From positions 25,568-89,567 of the forward strand of contig NZ_JBJGDW010000006.1 of the NCBI RefSeq assembly GCF_045062605.1: a stretch of 64,000 nucleotides of DNA. Direction: 5' to 3'. Position 1 is the first letter of the stretch; each line of letters opens with the position of its first letter. Source of the DNA: Deinococcus sp045062605. Its GTDB lineage: Bacteria > Deinococcota > Deinococci > Deinococcales > Deinococcaceae. A model generated the notes under the pieces. That model was not told where the DNA came from. It did not search any database and saw only the letters and a list, made by a program, of their open reading frames with translations. Of this stretch, positions 46,349 through 57,607 are shown in pieces. The translations under genes and the position numbers were made by a program.

Positions 46349-47635
46349 TTACAGCGCCGCCGCAATATCTGCTTTCAGGTCCGCCACCCCTTCCACGCCC
46401 ACGCTCATGCGGATGGTCTGGGGCGTGACCCCGGCGGCGTGGCGGGCGGCCTCGGGGACGCGTCCGTGGGTGGTGGTCCAGGGGTGGACGACCAGGGTGC
46501 GGACGTCTCCCAGGTTGGGGGCCACGCGCAGCACCCGCAGGCGCGACAGGAAGGCGGCGGGGTCCGGCACCTCGAAGGCCAGCACCGCGCCGGAGCCGTT
46601 GCCCAGGTAACGCAGCGCCTGCGCGTGGAAAGGATGATCCGCAAGGCCCGGATAGCTGACGTGGCCCACCCTGGGATGTGCCTGGAGCCACTGCGCCAGC
46701 TCCAGCGCGGTCTCGCATTCGCGGGCCATTCGCAGCGCCAGCGTTTCCAGGCCCTGCGCGATCAGAAAGGCGCTATGGGGGGCCAGGGTCATGCCCAGTT
46801 GACTGGCCCCCAGCCAGCGTTGCCGCCACGCCAGAGCATTGTCGCCACGCACCTTCAGCACACTGTTCTCACCGCCCTCGCTATAGATCGGATTACGGGT
46901 CAGATCGTGCCGCGCGCCCACGGTGACGCTGCCGCCCATCACGCTGCCGTGGCCCCCGGCCCACTTGGTCAGCGACTGCGCCACCATATCCGCGCCGTGG
47001 TCCAGTGGACGGCACAGATAGCCCACGCCGCCGCAGGTGTTATCGATAGCCAGCAGCGCGCCGCGCTCATGTGCGATGTCCGCGAATGGCCCAATGTCAG
47101 CGATGTCGCCGGCGGGGTTGCTGATCATCTCGGCCCAGACCAGCCGGGTGTTGTCCTGCATGGCGGCGCGCACGGCGTCGGGGGTGTTGTCCACCAGCGT
47201 GGCGGAAATGCCCATCAATGGCAGGATGTTGTTCAGCATCCCGGTGGTCCCCCCGAACAGGCTGGAGGCCGACACCACATGGTCCCCGGCGCGGCACACG
47301 CTCAGGACGGCGGTCAATGTGGCGGCCTGTCCGCTGGCGAGGGCCACAGTATCGGCTCCACCCTCCAGCGCAGTAATGCGGCCCTCCAACGCACGGACCG
47401 TGGGATTTTGCAGGCGGGCGTAGCTGAGGCCGGTGTTGTTCTGAAACTCGCTCTGCGCCTGCTCCAGCGTGTCGAACTGGAAGGCGGCGGCGGCGTGGAT
47501 GGGAAAGCCGATCGTCTGCCCCAGCCCGCGCGGAATGCCGGACTGGACGGCGGCGGTCTCATAGCTCCAATCGGCATCGGTCCAGTCGGGACCGGGCGCA
47601 GCGTCGTTCATGGGGTCAGCAGGAGAATCGCTCAT
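46349..47635 (-). CDS. O-acetylhomoserine sulfhydrylase / Cys-Met metabolism PLP enzyme
   Basis: A 428-residue fold-type-I PLP enzyme. Markers are YARLQNPTVRALEGRITALE, ALASGQAATLTAVLSVCRAGDH, AIDNTCGGVGYLCRPLDHGAD and QSLTKWAGGHGSVMGG with the PLP lysine. The sequence fits MetY-type O-acetyl-L-homoserine sulfhydrylase best, making homocysteine directly from sulfide; cystathionine gamma-synthase is the alternative. The leaderless start is supported by TAGCGT (47642-47647) six bases before ATG 47635. Confidence 0.87.
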   Translation of the reverse strand: MSDSPADPMNDAAPGPDWTDADWSYETAAVQSGIPRGLGQTIGFPIHAAAAFQFDTLEQAQSEFQNNTGLSYARLQNPTVRALEGRITALEGGADTVALASGQAATLTAVLSVCRAGDHVVSASSLFGGTTGMLNNILPLMGISATLVDNTPDAVRAAMQDNTRLVWAEMISNPAGDIADIGPFADIAHERGALLAIDNTCGGVGYLCRPLDHGADMVAQSLTKWAGGHGSVMGGSVTVGARHDLTRNPIYSEGGENSVLKVRGDNALAWRQRWLGASQLGMTLAPHSAFLIAQGLETLALRMARECETALELAQWLQAHPRVGHVSYPGLADHPFHAQALRYLGNGSGAVLAFEVPDPAAFLSRLRVLRVAPNLGDVRTLVVHPWTTTHGRVPEAARHAAGVTPQTIRMSVGVEGVADLKADIAAAL

Positions 47636-47749
47636 CCACCCACGCTACGCGCCCCCCTGCCCGAACGTGCGGGGCATGTCCGCACGACAAGGACATCAAA
47701 AAGGCACAGTCCCGGACAGGAAACCGCGCCTCATCTTCAAACAGATGCT

Positions 47750-48157
47750 CTAGAGCCTGGGTGGCGCGCTGCCAGCAGACTGGCCCTTGATGGCATCGCG
47801 AATCTCGGTCAGCAGCTTTTCCTCGTTGCCGGGTTCGGCCACCGCCTCTTTTTCCTGGCGCTTGAAGCGGTCCATCAGGTGGTTGAAGGGAACGATCACG
47901 AAGAAATAGACGATGGCCGCTGTCAGGACGAAGCTGAGCAGGGAGGTGAGAAACGCGCCGTACTTGAAGATGCTGCCATTGACCGTGAAGGCCAGCGCTG
48001 AGAAATCTGGCACGCCGCCGAAAATGCCGATGATCGGCAGGATCAGGCCGCTGGTGAAGGAGTCCACCACCTTGCCGAAGGCGGCCCCGATCAGGACACC
48101 GACCGCCAGATCGATGAGATTGCCACGCAATAAGAACTTCTGGAATCCGCTGACCAT
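47750..48157 (-). CDS. mscL: Large-conductance mechanosensitive channel
   Basis: Opens under membrane tension to release solutes on osmotic downshock. The 135-residue protein has the family start FQKFLLRGNLIDLAVGVLIG AAFGKVVDSF (amphipathic helix and TM1), the periplasmic loop and TM2 (SFVLTAAIVYFFVIVPFNHL), and the charged C-terminal helix (EEKLLTEIRDAIKGQ). The length is normal. The start at 48157 is set by the N-terminal motif; a TAGTGT box lies 12 bases upstream. Confidence 0.95.
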   Translation of the reverse strand: MVSGFQKFLLRGNLIDLAVGVLIGAAFGKVVDSFTSGLILPIIGIFGGVPDFSALAFTVNGSIFKYGAFLTSLLSFVLTAAIVYFFVIVPFNHLMDRFKRQEKEAVAEPGNEEKLLTEIRDAIKGQSAGSAPPRL

Positions 48158-48258
48158 CTGTGAATTTTTACACTAAGATTATGAGAAAACCTGCCCGGAC
48201 ATTTTTAACTGTCTAAACAGGCCGTTTAGCCCCTGCGCAGGTCTGCAGGTCTTCTGTG

Positions 48259-48430
48259 ATACGGACTCCGATTGAATCGTTCGCAAAATGGTGGAAATCC
48301 GAGCAGGAGGAATAGCGTCCTCAAGGGCATCTGTTCATGACGAAAGCGAGAAGGAGAGAAACGGGTTCCGGGCGTGGAGTGGAGGGATCGGCGCTGTCCC
48401 GATTCCTGCACGAAACAATAGAATTCGTAT
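48259..48430 (-). repeat. Dispersed palindromic repeat, inverted orientation
   Basis: A 172-bp element starting ATACGGACTCCG (48259-48270) and ending GAATTCGTAT (decayed CGGAATCCGTAT). Its sequence is the reverse complement of the copy at 29148-29282, plus an extra module (GCGTCCTCAAGGGCATCTGT). It fills most of the gap between mscL and the next gene. Confidence 0.85.
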
Positions 48431-48468
48431 GAGACCACCGTGAACTCAAAACCGCTCTGCTTCAGGCC

Positions 48469-48888
48469 ATGTCCCTGACGCCCACAGCCCTGCTGCCTCT
48501 CAGCGTGCAGCGCTGCCGGCTGGAAGGTCACCCACACGAGCGGGAACTGGCGCGGCAGTGGGCGCAGGCGGTGCATGAGGCCCGTGCCGTGGGCCAGTTG
48601 ATCGTGCTGATGCAGTGGGACGGCCTACCAGACACGCCCGGCGAGACCTCCGGCAAGGGCTGGACCCTGCACCCGGATTTCCGCGTGGAGGCGGGGGATC
48701 TGCCCGTGCGCGCCGGGCTGCCGGACGCCTTCTCGCACACGGATCTGGCCGCCGATCTACATGCCCGCGCGGTCCGCGAGGTGGTGCTGCTGGCCCGGCC
48801 AGGTGTGCCCGAACTGGCCGCTACAGCCCAGGCCGCACAGGACGCCGGATTCTCTGTGCGTGTACTGGACGCCCTGCTCCCGGCCTGA
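48469..48888 (+). CDS. Isochorismatase-fold protein lacking catalytic residues (predicted pseudoenzyme)
   Basis: A 139-residue small protein that follows the cysteine-hydrolase (isochorismatase) pattern: GWTLHPDFRVEAGDLPVRAG, DAFSHTDLAADLHARAVREV and AQAAQDAGFSVRVLDALLPA. The catalytic Asp of the usual 'IDvQ' is replaced (PLSVQ), the Lys before 'DaF' is Arg, and the nucleophilic Cys of 'cV' is absent (PELAATA). All three catalytic positions are therefore lost. It might bind a ligand without hydrolysis. It is unrelated to its neighbours as far as can be seen. Confidence 0.65.
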   Translation: MSLTPTALLPLSVQRCRLEGHPHERELARQWAQAVHEARAVGQLIVLMQWDGLPDTPGETSGKGWTLHPDFRVEAGDLPVRAGLPDAFSHTDLAADLHARAVREVVLLARPGVPELAATAQAAQDAGFSVRVLDALLPA

Positions 48889-48985
48889 ACCGAACGCCAG
48901 ACGCGAACGGTCATCGGCCCGGAACTTAAAACAGCGTTTAGCCAACTTGCGGGCTGAGGGCCGCTTGCCACCTCAGACTGGCGAC

Positions 48986-49402
48986 ATGGCTGACAAAACA
49001 CTGGCGGACCTGTCCAAGCAGATGGGCAAGATTGACATCGCGATGCTCTCCACACATACGGCGGGCGGCGAAATTGCTGGGCGGCCCATGAGCAACAACG
49101 GCGAGGTGGACTACGACGGCACCTCCTACTACTTCACCTACGAGGACGCCCATACCGTGGGCGAGATTGAGGCGGACCCCAAAGTTTCGCTGGCCTTTAT
49201 GGGGCAAGAGGGCTTCTCGGTAGCAGTGGAAGGCAACGCCAAGCTGAGCCGCGACAAGGCTGACATGAAAGAACACTGGTCCCCGGACCTGGACAGATGG
49301 TTCAAGGATGGCATCGACACGCCGGACATTGTGATGATTCAGGTGGACGCCACCCGCGTGCACTACTGGGACGGCAGCGACGAGGGCGAAGTCAAGCTGT
49401 AA
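48986..49402 (+). CDS. Pyridoxamine 5'-phosphate oxidase-fold (general stress protein 26-like) protein
   Basis: A 138-residue split-barrel flavin-type protein: KIDIAMLSTHTAGGEIAGRP MS, FTYEDAHTVGEIEADPKVSL AFMG, and HWSPDLDRWFKDGIDTPDIV MIQVDA, characteristic of the Gsp26/PPOX-like family that binds FMN, FAD or heme. The start at 48986 matches the family N-terminus; upstream in-frame codons overlap the previous gene and look unconserved. An intrinsic terminator follows. Confidence 0.88.
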   Translation: MADKTLADLSKQMGKIDIAMLSTHTAGGEIAGRPMSNNGEVDYDGTSYYFTYEDAHTVGEIEADPKVSLAFMGQEGFSVAVEGNAKLSRDKADMKEHWSPDLDRWFKDGIDTPDIVMIQVDATRVHYWDGSDEGEVKL

Positions 49403-49413
49403 ACCCAAACCGG

Positions 49414-49455
49414 AAAAGCCAGCCTGAGGAGATTCCCCGGCTGGCTTTTTGTATT
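49414..49455. terminator. Intrinsic terminator (bidirectional)
   Basis: AAAAGCCAGCC pairs with GGCTGGCTTTT around a GAGGAGATTCCCC loop, followed by TTTGTATTT. It lies between the convergent PPOX-fold gene and the secreted protein gene at 49464; the AAAA arm gives U-tracts in both directions. Confidence 0.85.
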
Positions 49456-49463
49456 TACCACGC

Positions 49464-51257
49464 TTAAGGTTGGTACGTTTTTAACCCGTCCATGACACCA
49501 GTGGCACCTGACTTTCCAGCGCGGTAGAAGACCAGACTGATCGGCAGGTTGCTGCCACTGGCCGGGATGAAATCGATGTTCAGGCGGTCTGATCCCGCGC
49601 GCCACAGCAGCACGGGTTCCTGCGGTTTGATGGCGTTGCCGCTTCTGGGCAGCTTGATGGTCTGGCTCAGGGGGCCGTCCTGCACGTTCATGGCCCCCCG
49701 GTACAGGCCCCCGCGTGGGCTGAGGGCCACCGCCGTACCCGCCGCGCCGTTGACCTCCAAATCGTACAGCACGCCGTAATTGCCGCTCAGGCGCACGGGC
49801 TGACCCGTCAGCTTATCGATGCCGTCTATGGCCGGATCAACCTGTCCGTCCCCGATCACGATGCGGGCGGGCAACGTGGTCAGGTTGACACGCAGGTGGC
49901 GCACAGCGCCTGGAAAGGTGCCGCGCACATGCTTGCCGTCCGGCTGCAAATACGGCAACTGCTGGGACACCTGGGCGCTGGGGGGCAGGCCATCCTCCAG
50001 CATCAGAAAGGTCAGTTCCACGCGGCCAGAGGCGCTCAGGTCCTGCAACACATTCGCGCCGCTGCCCACGCCCAGGGTGGGACTGGCGTAGACGGCGGCA
50101 GCCTGACCGGGAGCCAGGGTCAGCGTGGGGCCGCCCGTGCTGGCGAAGTAATCCAGCAGCGTGACCTGTCCCAGTAACCCCTCAACGCGGGTGGGCGCGG
50201 TTTCGCCCTGCCGCAGCGTGCGGACCTCTACCGGACGGTCCTCGATATTGCGGGCCAGCACGTACAGCCGCGCGGGTTTGCCCAGCCCGTTGAGGTGATA
50301 GCCCAGCAGACGGACTGGTCCTGAAATGGTGTCCTGGTACAGCACACCGCTCTGGGTAGGCACTTCGGGGCTGTCACTGAAGATCAGCGGGAAGGAGGTT
50401 CCGGCCACTGGCAATACCGCCGCAGAGGGATAATTCAGCACCTGCAAGTCGGGAAAACGGTCACCGGGGGCGGCGTACTTGAGGGCGTAGGTCAGCGGGC
50501 TGTCCAGCGGCGCACCCTGCACAGTGATGGTGCGGGCAAAGGGCTTGCTGCTCAGGCCCCGGTTGTTGGTCACGCTCAGACCCACCGTGTAGGTGCCGGG
50601 CTGAAAGAAGGCGTCCTGACGGTTGCTCCACTTGCGCGAGGTGATGTCCGCGCCGTCCGGGTCGTAGGCGTATTCGGTGTACACCACGCGCTCGCCAGGG
50701 GCGTAGACGAGTTTGTCGGTGGAAAAGCGCGCCTGCGGGGCCAGCGGATTGCCGCCGTCGCGCAGGGCGGTCAGGGTCAGCGTGCGGCCCGTATCGTCGG
50801 CGGCGCTCAGATTGGCGTCCAGCGCGTCAGCCAGCGTCCGGGCGCTCAGATAGGGCACGCCGTCCAGGATCAGGGCTGTGCCCGCAGGCTGCGGCACCCC
50901 GGCCAGCGAGGCGTTGCCGTCGGCGGTGACCACCACGCGCCCCACGCCCAGTTGCCCGGCACTGCCCACCTGCACGGGGCGGCCCAGCAGCGCCGCCGTC
51001 TCACGCAGCGGCAGCAGCGTGCGCCCGCCGATCAGCCGGGGCGCGGCCTGCCAGCGCGCGGCGTCGCCGTTCACATTCAGGTCTGGGGCGTCCACCGTGA
51101 AGGTCAGTTGCACGGACCCGGCGGTCACGGTGGCCGCCAGCGTGGGGCCGCCTGCCGTGGACAGCAGGGCACTCAGCACAAGGGCGTGATTTGGGCGCTT
51201 CAGGCGCAGGGCAGACCCACGGTGCAACAACGGAATGAGGAAGGAGGCAACACGCAC
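49464..51257 (-). CDS. Secreted protein with copper-amine-oxidase-like N-terminal domain
   Basis: A 597-residue exported protein. The N-terminus has a long hydrophobic signal (ALVLSALLSTAGGPTLAATV). Residues about 50-160 resemble the copper amine oxidase N-terminal-like domain (LNVNGDAARWQAAPRLIGGR TLLPLRETAALLG, then LILDGVPYLSARTLADALDA), a peptidoglycan- or surface-associated module. A PKD/Ig-like segment follows (SNRQDAFFQPGTYTVGLSVT NNRG). The rest is a long beta-rich region that I do not recognise. The true start may be an internal Met or GTG nearer the signal peptide. Confidence 0.75.
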   Translation of the reverse strand: MRVASFLIPLLHRGSALRLKRPNHALVLSALLSTAGGPTLAATVTAGSVQLTFTVDAPDLNVNGDAARWQAAPRLIGGRTLLPLRETAALLGRPVQVGSAGQLGVGRVVVTADGNASLAGVPQPAGTALILDGVPYLSARTLADALDANLSAADDTGRTLTLTALRDGGNPLAPQARFSTDKLVYAPGERVVYTEYAYDPDGADITSRKWSNRQDAFFQPGTYTVGLSVTNNRGLSSKPFARTITVQGAPLDSPLTYALKYAAPGDRFPDLQVLNYPSAAVLPVAGTSFPLIFSDSPEVPTQSGVLYQDTISGPVRLLGYHLNGLGKPARLYVLARNIEDRPVEVRTLRQGETAPTRVEGLLGQVTLLDYFASTGGPTLTLAPGQAAAVYASPTLGVGSGANVLQDLSASGRVELTFLMLEDGLPPSAQVSQQLPYLQPDGKHVRGTFPGAVRHLRVNLTTLPARIVIGDGQVDPAIDGIDKLTGQPVRLSGNYGVLYDLEVNGAAGTAVALSPRGGLYRGAMNVQDGPLSQTIKLPRSGNAIKPQEPVLLWRAGSDRLNIDFIPASGSNLPISLVFYRAGKSGATGVMDGLKTYQP

Positions 51258-51342
51258 CGGGGGAGTATGACCGCCGCGCCTGATTCAAATCTGTGTGGAT
51301 TGTCTCCACGCCTCTTCATGAACACCGCGCTGACAGCCTTGT

Positions 51343-51538
51343 AAGACGGGTTCCGTCTGTTTCGTTAACAAACCGGAAACGCACCGATTCGTCAACTCCA
51401 CGCCCGGAACCCGTTTCTCTCCTTCTCGCTTTCGTCATGAACAGACGCCCTTGAGGAGGCTCTTCCTCTGCTACCGCAGCTCTGCGAGTCCCGCTCGGAT
51501 TTCTACCGTTTTGCAAACGATTCAATCGGAGTCCGTGT
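51343..51538 (+). repeat. Dispersed palindromic repeat, longest copy
   Basis: About 196 bp from AAGACGGGTTCCG (decayed ATACGGATTCCG) to CGGAGTCCGTGT. It contains the CCACGCCCGGAACCCGTTTC core and an additional module from GAACAGACGCCCTTGAGGA to GCGAGTCCCGCTCGGAT that is also found at the window start and at 17516-17575. No gene is present between 51258 and 51736. Confidence 0.85.
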
Positions 51539-51736
51539 AAGACGTGTCCGTGTCGATCCGCACCTCCATCAGAAGGCAGAAGCATCAGAGAACTGACCCC
51601 AAAAAGAGCCTCGCGGTCAGAGCTGGGAAATAGGCATGACAACGGCCTTCACCGTTGGGTCAGGCCCACAGTGGCACCCTGTCAATGTCCGCTTTCATTC
51701 CAAACTTTTCCAGCACTGGAGGCATAGACTGGGCGC

Positions 51737-51777
51737 ATGTCGTCCCGCGCAAAATTCAATGTCGCCAGCAGGCCCGC

Positions 51778-51781
<4 letters not shown>
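51737..51781 (+). CDS. 14-residue leader peptide overlapping ftsH
   Basis: ATG 51737 lies six bases after TAGACT (51725-51730), the arrangement seen at other leaderless genes here. The frame encodes MSSRAKFNVASRPA and stops with TGA at 51779-51781, which overlaps the ftsH ATG (51778-51780) as ATGA. Translation of ftsH could therefore depend on ribosomes finishing this leader. Expression is inferred from the promoter position. Confidence 0.5.
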
Positions 51782-53652
<1,871 letters not shown>

Positions 53653-53671
53653 GCCGACAGCTTTCCACAAA

Positions 53672-53706
53672 AAGACAACGCCTCACTTTCAACAGTGAGG
53701 CGTTTT
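53672..53706. terminator. Intrinsic terminator of ftsH
   Basis: AACGCCTCACT pairs with AGTGAGGCGTT around TTTCAAC, followed by TTGCTG; the A-rich 5' flank (AAAAAGAC) gives the convergent direction a U-tract as well. Confidence 0.85.
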
Positions 53707-53745
53707 GCTGCCGATGCCAAAACTGGCAACAGAGCATTTTGGCCA

Positions 53746-54378
53746 TCATTCCCAGTCCCACTCGCGCCAGTCGCTGGCCTTTGCCTTTCCTTTTTTAGGT
53801 TTGGAGTCGGCCTCTTCCTTCGGAGCGTTCGGGTCTGGATACCACGCGTAGGCGGCGGCCAGCGCCTCGTCCAGCCTTTCGCGCAACAACTCGCCCAGGC
53901 GGGCATCCTCTTTGACAGTCAGTTTCTCGATCTCGCGCCGCAAACGGTCCAGCGCAGCCTCCAGACCATCCCGATACGGCTCGCGGGCCTTCTTGACCGC
54001 GCCTTTTCTCAGTGGTTCCGGGTGGATGGTGGGCGTATACGACTGCGCCGCCGCCTGCAACAGCGCCTCCCGCTTGGCCTCACGGACGGCGCGGTTGCGT
54101 TCGGCGCGTTCGCGGGCGTCGGCGGCGCGGGCCTGGGCCGCCAGAAAGGTGTCGTCGCGCTCTACCTCATGCACGCGGGCCTCGGCGTACAGCTTGACGG
54201 GCGGCAGACGGCGGCGGCCCATCTTGAGGCCGTTGGGACGGGTCTGGTCATGCTCGCCCAGATAGCGCCCGATCAGCGTGGGCGTCCAGCCCCGGTCCTT
54301 GAGGTCCTGTGTCGCCAGGAAGCCGGGAGGATTCAGCGGCGGTTTGTCCTTGCGGCTCATGGACTCTGCGCGGCTCAT
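53746..54378 (-). CDS. Hypothetical charged helical protein
   Basis: A 210-residue protein, family not recognised. The N-terminal part (NPPGFLATQDLKDRGWTPTL IGRYLGEHD) looks like a small DNA- or RNA-binding helix-turn-helix. The middle is a long charged helix (AQARAADARERAERNRAVRE), and the C-terminus is lysine-rich (SKPKKGKAKASDW). Start 54378 overlaps the GNAT gene stop as ATGA; 54360 and 54411 are alternatives. It is probably co-translated with the GNAT gene. Confidence 0.7.
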   Translation of the reverse strand: MSRAESMSRKDKPPLNPPGFLATQDLKDRGWTPTLIGRYLGEHDQTRPNGLKMGRRRLPPVKLYAEARVHEVERDDTFLAAQARAADARERAERNRAVREAKREALLQAAAQSYTPTIHPEPLRKGAVKKAREPYRDGLEAALDRLRREIEKLTVKEDARLGELLRERLDEALAAAYAWYPDPNAPKEEADSKPKKGKAKASDWREWDWE

Positions 54379-54971
54379 GAACTCTGCGGCGACTCCTGAG
54401 AACTGGGCCACTCGCGGCGCAGCAGGTCCAGCCTCACGCTGTCATATCGCTGACCGTCCACCATTCGGGCCTCACGGATGCGGGCCGCTTCCTGAAAGCC
54501 CAGCCTCTGCGCGGCGTGGATCATGCGTTCGTTGCCGCCCCAGGTGGTGAAGGTCAGGACGTGGGCGTCTGTTTCGTCGAAGGTGGCCGTGACCCACAGA
54601 GAGAGCGCCCGCGTGCCGATGCCCTGATTCCAGTGGGCCGGGTCATAGATCAGGATGCCCAGGTCCCACCAGCCGCCCCCCGCCGGTTCTTCCTGGCTGC
54701 GGTTGACCATGCCCACGCACTCGCCGTCCACGTCGATCACGCGTTCGTCGGAGCGGGTGGGCGTGCGCTCCAGCCGCTCCACATAGGCTTGCAGCGTGGC
54801 GGTGGTGGACGCCGCGTGGAAATACGGCGCGTCCCACTTGCGCCACTCGGCCAGTGGATCGGCCAGCCAGCGCCGCAGCACCGGCAGGTCGCGGGGCCGC
54901 CGTCCGCGTAGGGTCACGGTCCGGGCGGGGCCGCGCTGGCTGGGGAGGGGGGAAGTCATGGGGTCAATCAT
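54375..54971 (-). CDS. GNAT family N-acetyltransferase (RimJ/RimL-like)
   Basis: A 198-residue acetyltransferase. VTLRGRRPRDLPVLRRWLAD opens the domain as in RimJ/RimL-type enzymes. YDPAHWNQGIGTRALSLWV holds the acetyl-CoA loop (QGIGT), and WGGNERMIHAAQRLGFQEAA is the usual beta6-alpha4 segment. ATG 54971 or 54959 are both possible starts. It overlaps the next gene by ATGA, so they form an operon. Confidence 0.82.
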   Translation of the reverse strand: MIDPMTSPLPSQRGPARTVTLRGRRPRDLPVLRRWLADPLAEWRKWDAPYFHAASTTATLQAYVERLERTPTRSDERVIDVDGECVGMVNRSQEEPAGGGWWDLGILIYDPAHWNQGIGTRALSLWVTATFDETDAHVLTFTTWGGNERMIHAAQRLGFQEAARIREARMVDGQRYDSVRLDLLRREWPSSQESPQSS

Positions 54972-55025
54972 TTCAGACGGGGCGAGGATGCGGTGAGAGG
55001 GGAGATTCAGTTGGGGCAGCGAGTC

Positions 55026-55162
55026 ATGCGGACTCCGATTGAATCGTTTGCAAAAACGATGAAATCCGAGCGGATGCGAGAGGGAGAAGAACGGTTTCCG
55101 GGCGTGAAGTTAACAAACCGGTGCTTTCCCGGTTTGTTAATGAAACAGACGGAATCCGTGTT
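55026..55162 (-). repeat. Dispersed palindromic repeat, inverted orientation
   Basis: About 137 bp from ATGCGGACTCCG (55026-55037) to CGGAATCCGTGT (55151-55162). The inner hairpin AACAAACCGG/CCGGTTTGTT (55110-55139) is shared in part with the copy at 51343-51538. It separates the GNAT operon from dgkA. Confidence 0.85.
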
Positions 55163-55193
55163 AGAATGGAGCCGAGAGGCGTCGGACTCCGCG

Positions 55194-55580
55194 TTATCCC
55201 CCGCGACCCGCCCACGCCCACAGCGGCGGCAGTAGCACCACCATGCCCACCACCAGCGCCCCGGCGGAAGCGATTAGCACGGCCCCGGCGGCGGCGTCCT
55301 TGGCAACTTTGGCCAGTGGGTGCAGTTCGGGACTCGCCAGATCCACCACGGCTTCCAGCGCGGTATTGACCAGCTCCAGCGCCAGCACCAGCGCGCAGGC
55401 CAGGGCAATCGGGGCCAGTGGAGCGCGCAGCAGGGCCGCCGCCACCAGCGCCAGCACCCCCGCCCAAATCTCGATACGGAAATTGGCCTGGGAACGGTAG
55501 GCGTGCCGGATTCCGGCCCAGGCAAAGCCCGCCGAACGCCACCAGCGGCGCAGATTCAGGGCCGAGCCGTCGGAGCGCAT
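55194..55580 (-). CDS. dgkA: Diacylglycerol kinase (DgkA family)
   Basis: Phosphorylates diacylglycerol or undecaprenol in the membrane. The 128-residue protein has three membrane helices and the family motif ELVNTALEAVVDLASPELHP (residues about 68-87) followed by KVAKDAAAGAVLIASAGALV, which contain the catalytic Glu and metal site. ATG 55580 lies two bases after the ybeY stop, so it is translated with ybeY. Gene order phoH, ybeY, dgkA is conserved in many bacteria. Confidence 0.92.
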   Translation of the reverse strand: MRSDGSALNLRRWWRSAGFAWAGIRHAYRSQANFRIEIWAGVLALVAAALLRAPLAPIALACALVLALELVNTALEAVVDLASPELHPLAKVAKDAAAGAVLIASAGALVVGMVVLLPPLWAWAGRGG

Positions 55581-55582
55581 CT

Positions 55583-56050
<468 letters not shown>

Positions 56051-56061
56051 TGGGGCACAGC

Positions 56062-56101
56062 GTAATACAAGAACTGTCAGGGTAGTACGAGAATTGTCAG
56101 A
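56062..56101 (-). promoter_or_regulatory. Abutting tandem 20-bp repeat upstream of ybeY
   Basis: GTAATACAAGAACTGTCAGG (56062-56081) and GTAGTACGAGAATTGTCAGA (56082-56101) match at 16 of 20 bases, all four changes being transitions. The pair lies where the -35 region of the ybeY promoter should be, within the phoH-ybeY intergenic gap. A dimeric regulator binding two turns apart is the simplest reading. Confidence 0.5.
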
Positions 56102-56151
56102 AAGAGACGACTGACGCGACTTTCACGCGCCAGTCCTCTCGGGTGCGATGC

Positions 56152-57248
<1,097 letters not shown>

Positions 57249-57252
<4 letters not shown>

Positions 57253-57353
57253 TCGGCTCCTGTGGTGGGATCAACGCAGTCCGGCGTGGCGTCCACGCGC
57301 GGCGCAGCCTGCCCCAGAAACAACTCTGGCGGCGGGAAAAGAGGAAGGGTCAT
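57249..57353 (-). CDS. Small ORF overlapping phoH start (possible leader peptide)
   Basis: A 34-codon ORF (MTLPLFPPPELFLGQAAPRV, then DATPDCVDPTTGAE) whose TGA overlaps the phoH GTG start as GTGA. An inverted repeat GTGCCGCA/TGCGGCAC (about 57378-57407) lies upstream. The peptide has no recognised family, and no promoter box is clear. It could be a coupling leader for phoH. The rest of 57354-57607 shows no gene. Confidence 0.4.
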
Positions 57354-57607
57354 TCGGATGCCCCCATTGTCGGCAGTGTGCCGCAAGTGTGGCGTGGTCT
57401 GCGGCACATTCCGCCCGCAGCGAACCTGAACGCAGCCTGATCCCCGGACCCTGGTCGATCCTTCAGTCTTGATGACCGCCTGCACAGCAAAACCGCCTCA
57501 TGCGCCCTGATCGCCTGCTCAAAGTTGGCAGGGAGGTGAGGAAACCCCCAACCCGCCCTGTACGCTGCGCAAGAGTTCCGTCACGGGGCGCGGCTACACT
57601 GGGAGCT

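Noticed and set aside
48761..48985. Upstream extension of the PPOX-fold gene
   Set aside because: It overlaps the isochorismatase-like gene in another frame and has shadow-type composition; the family N-terminus fits ATG 48986.
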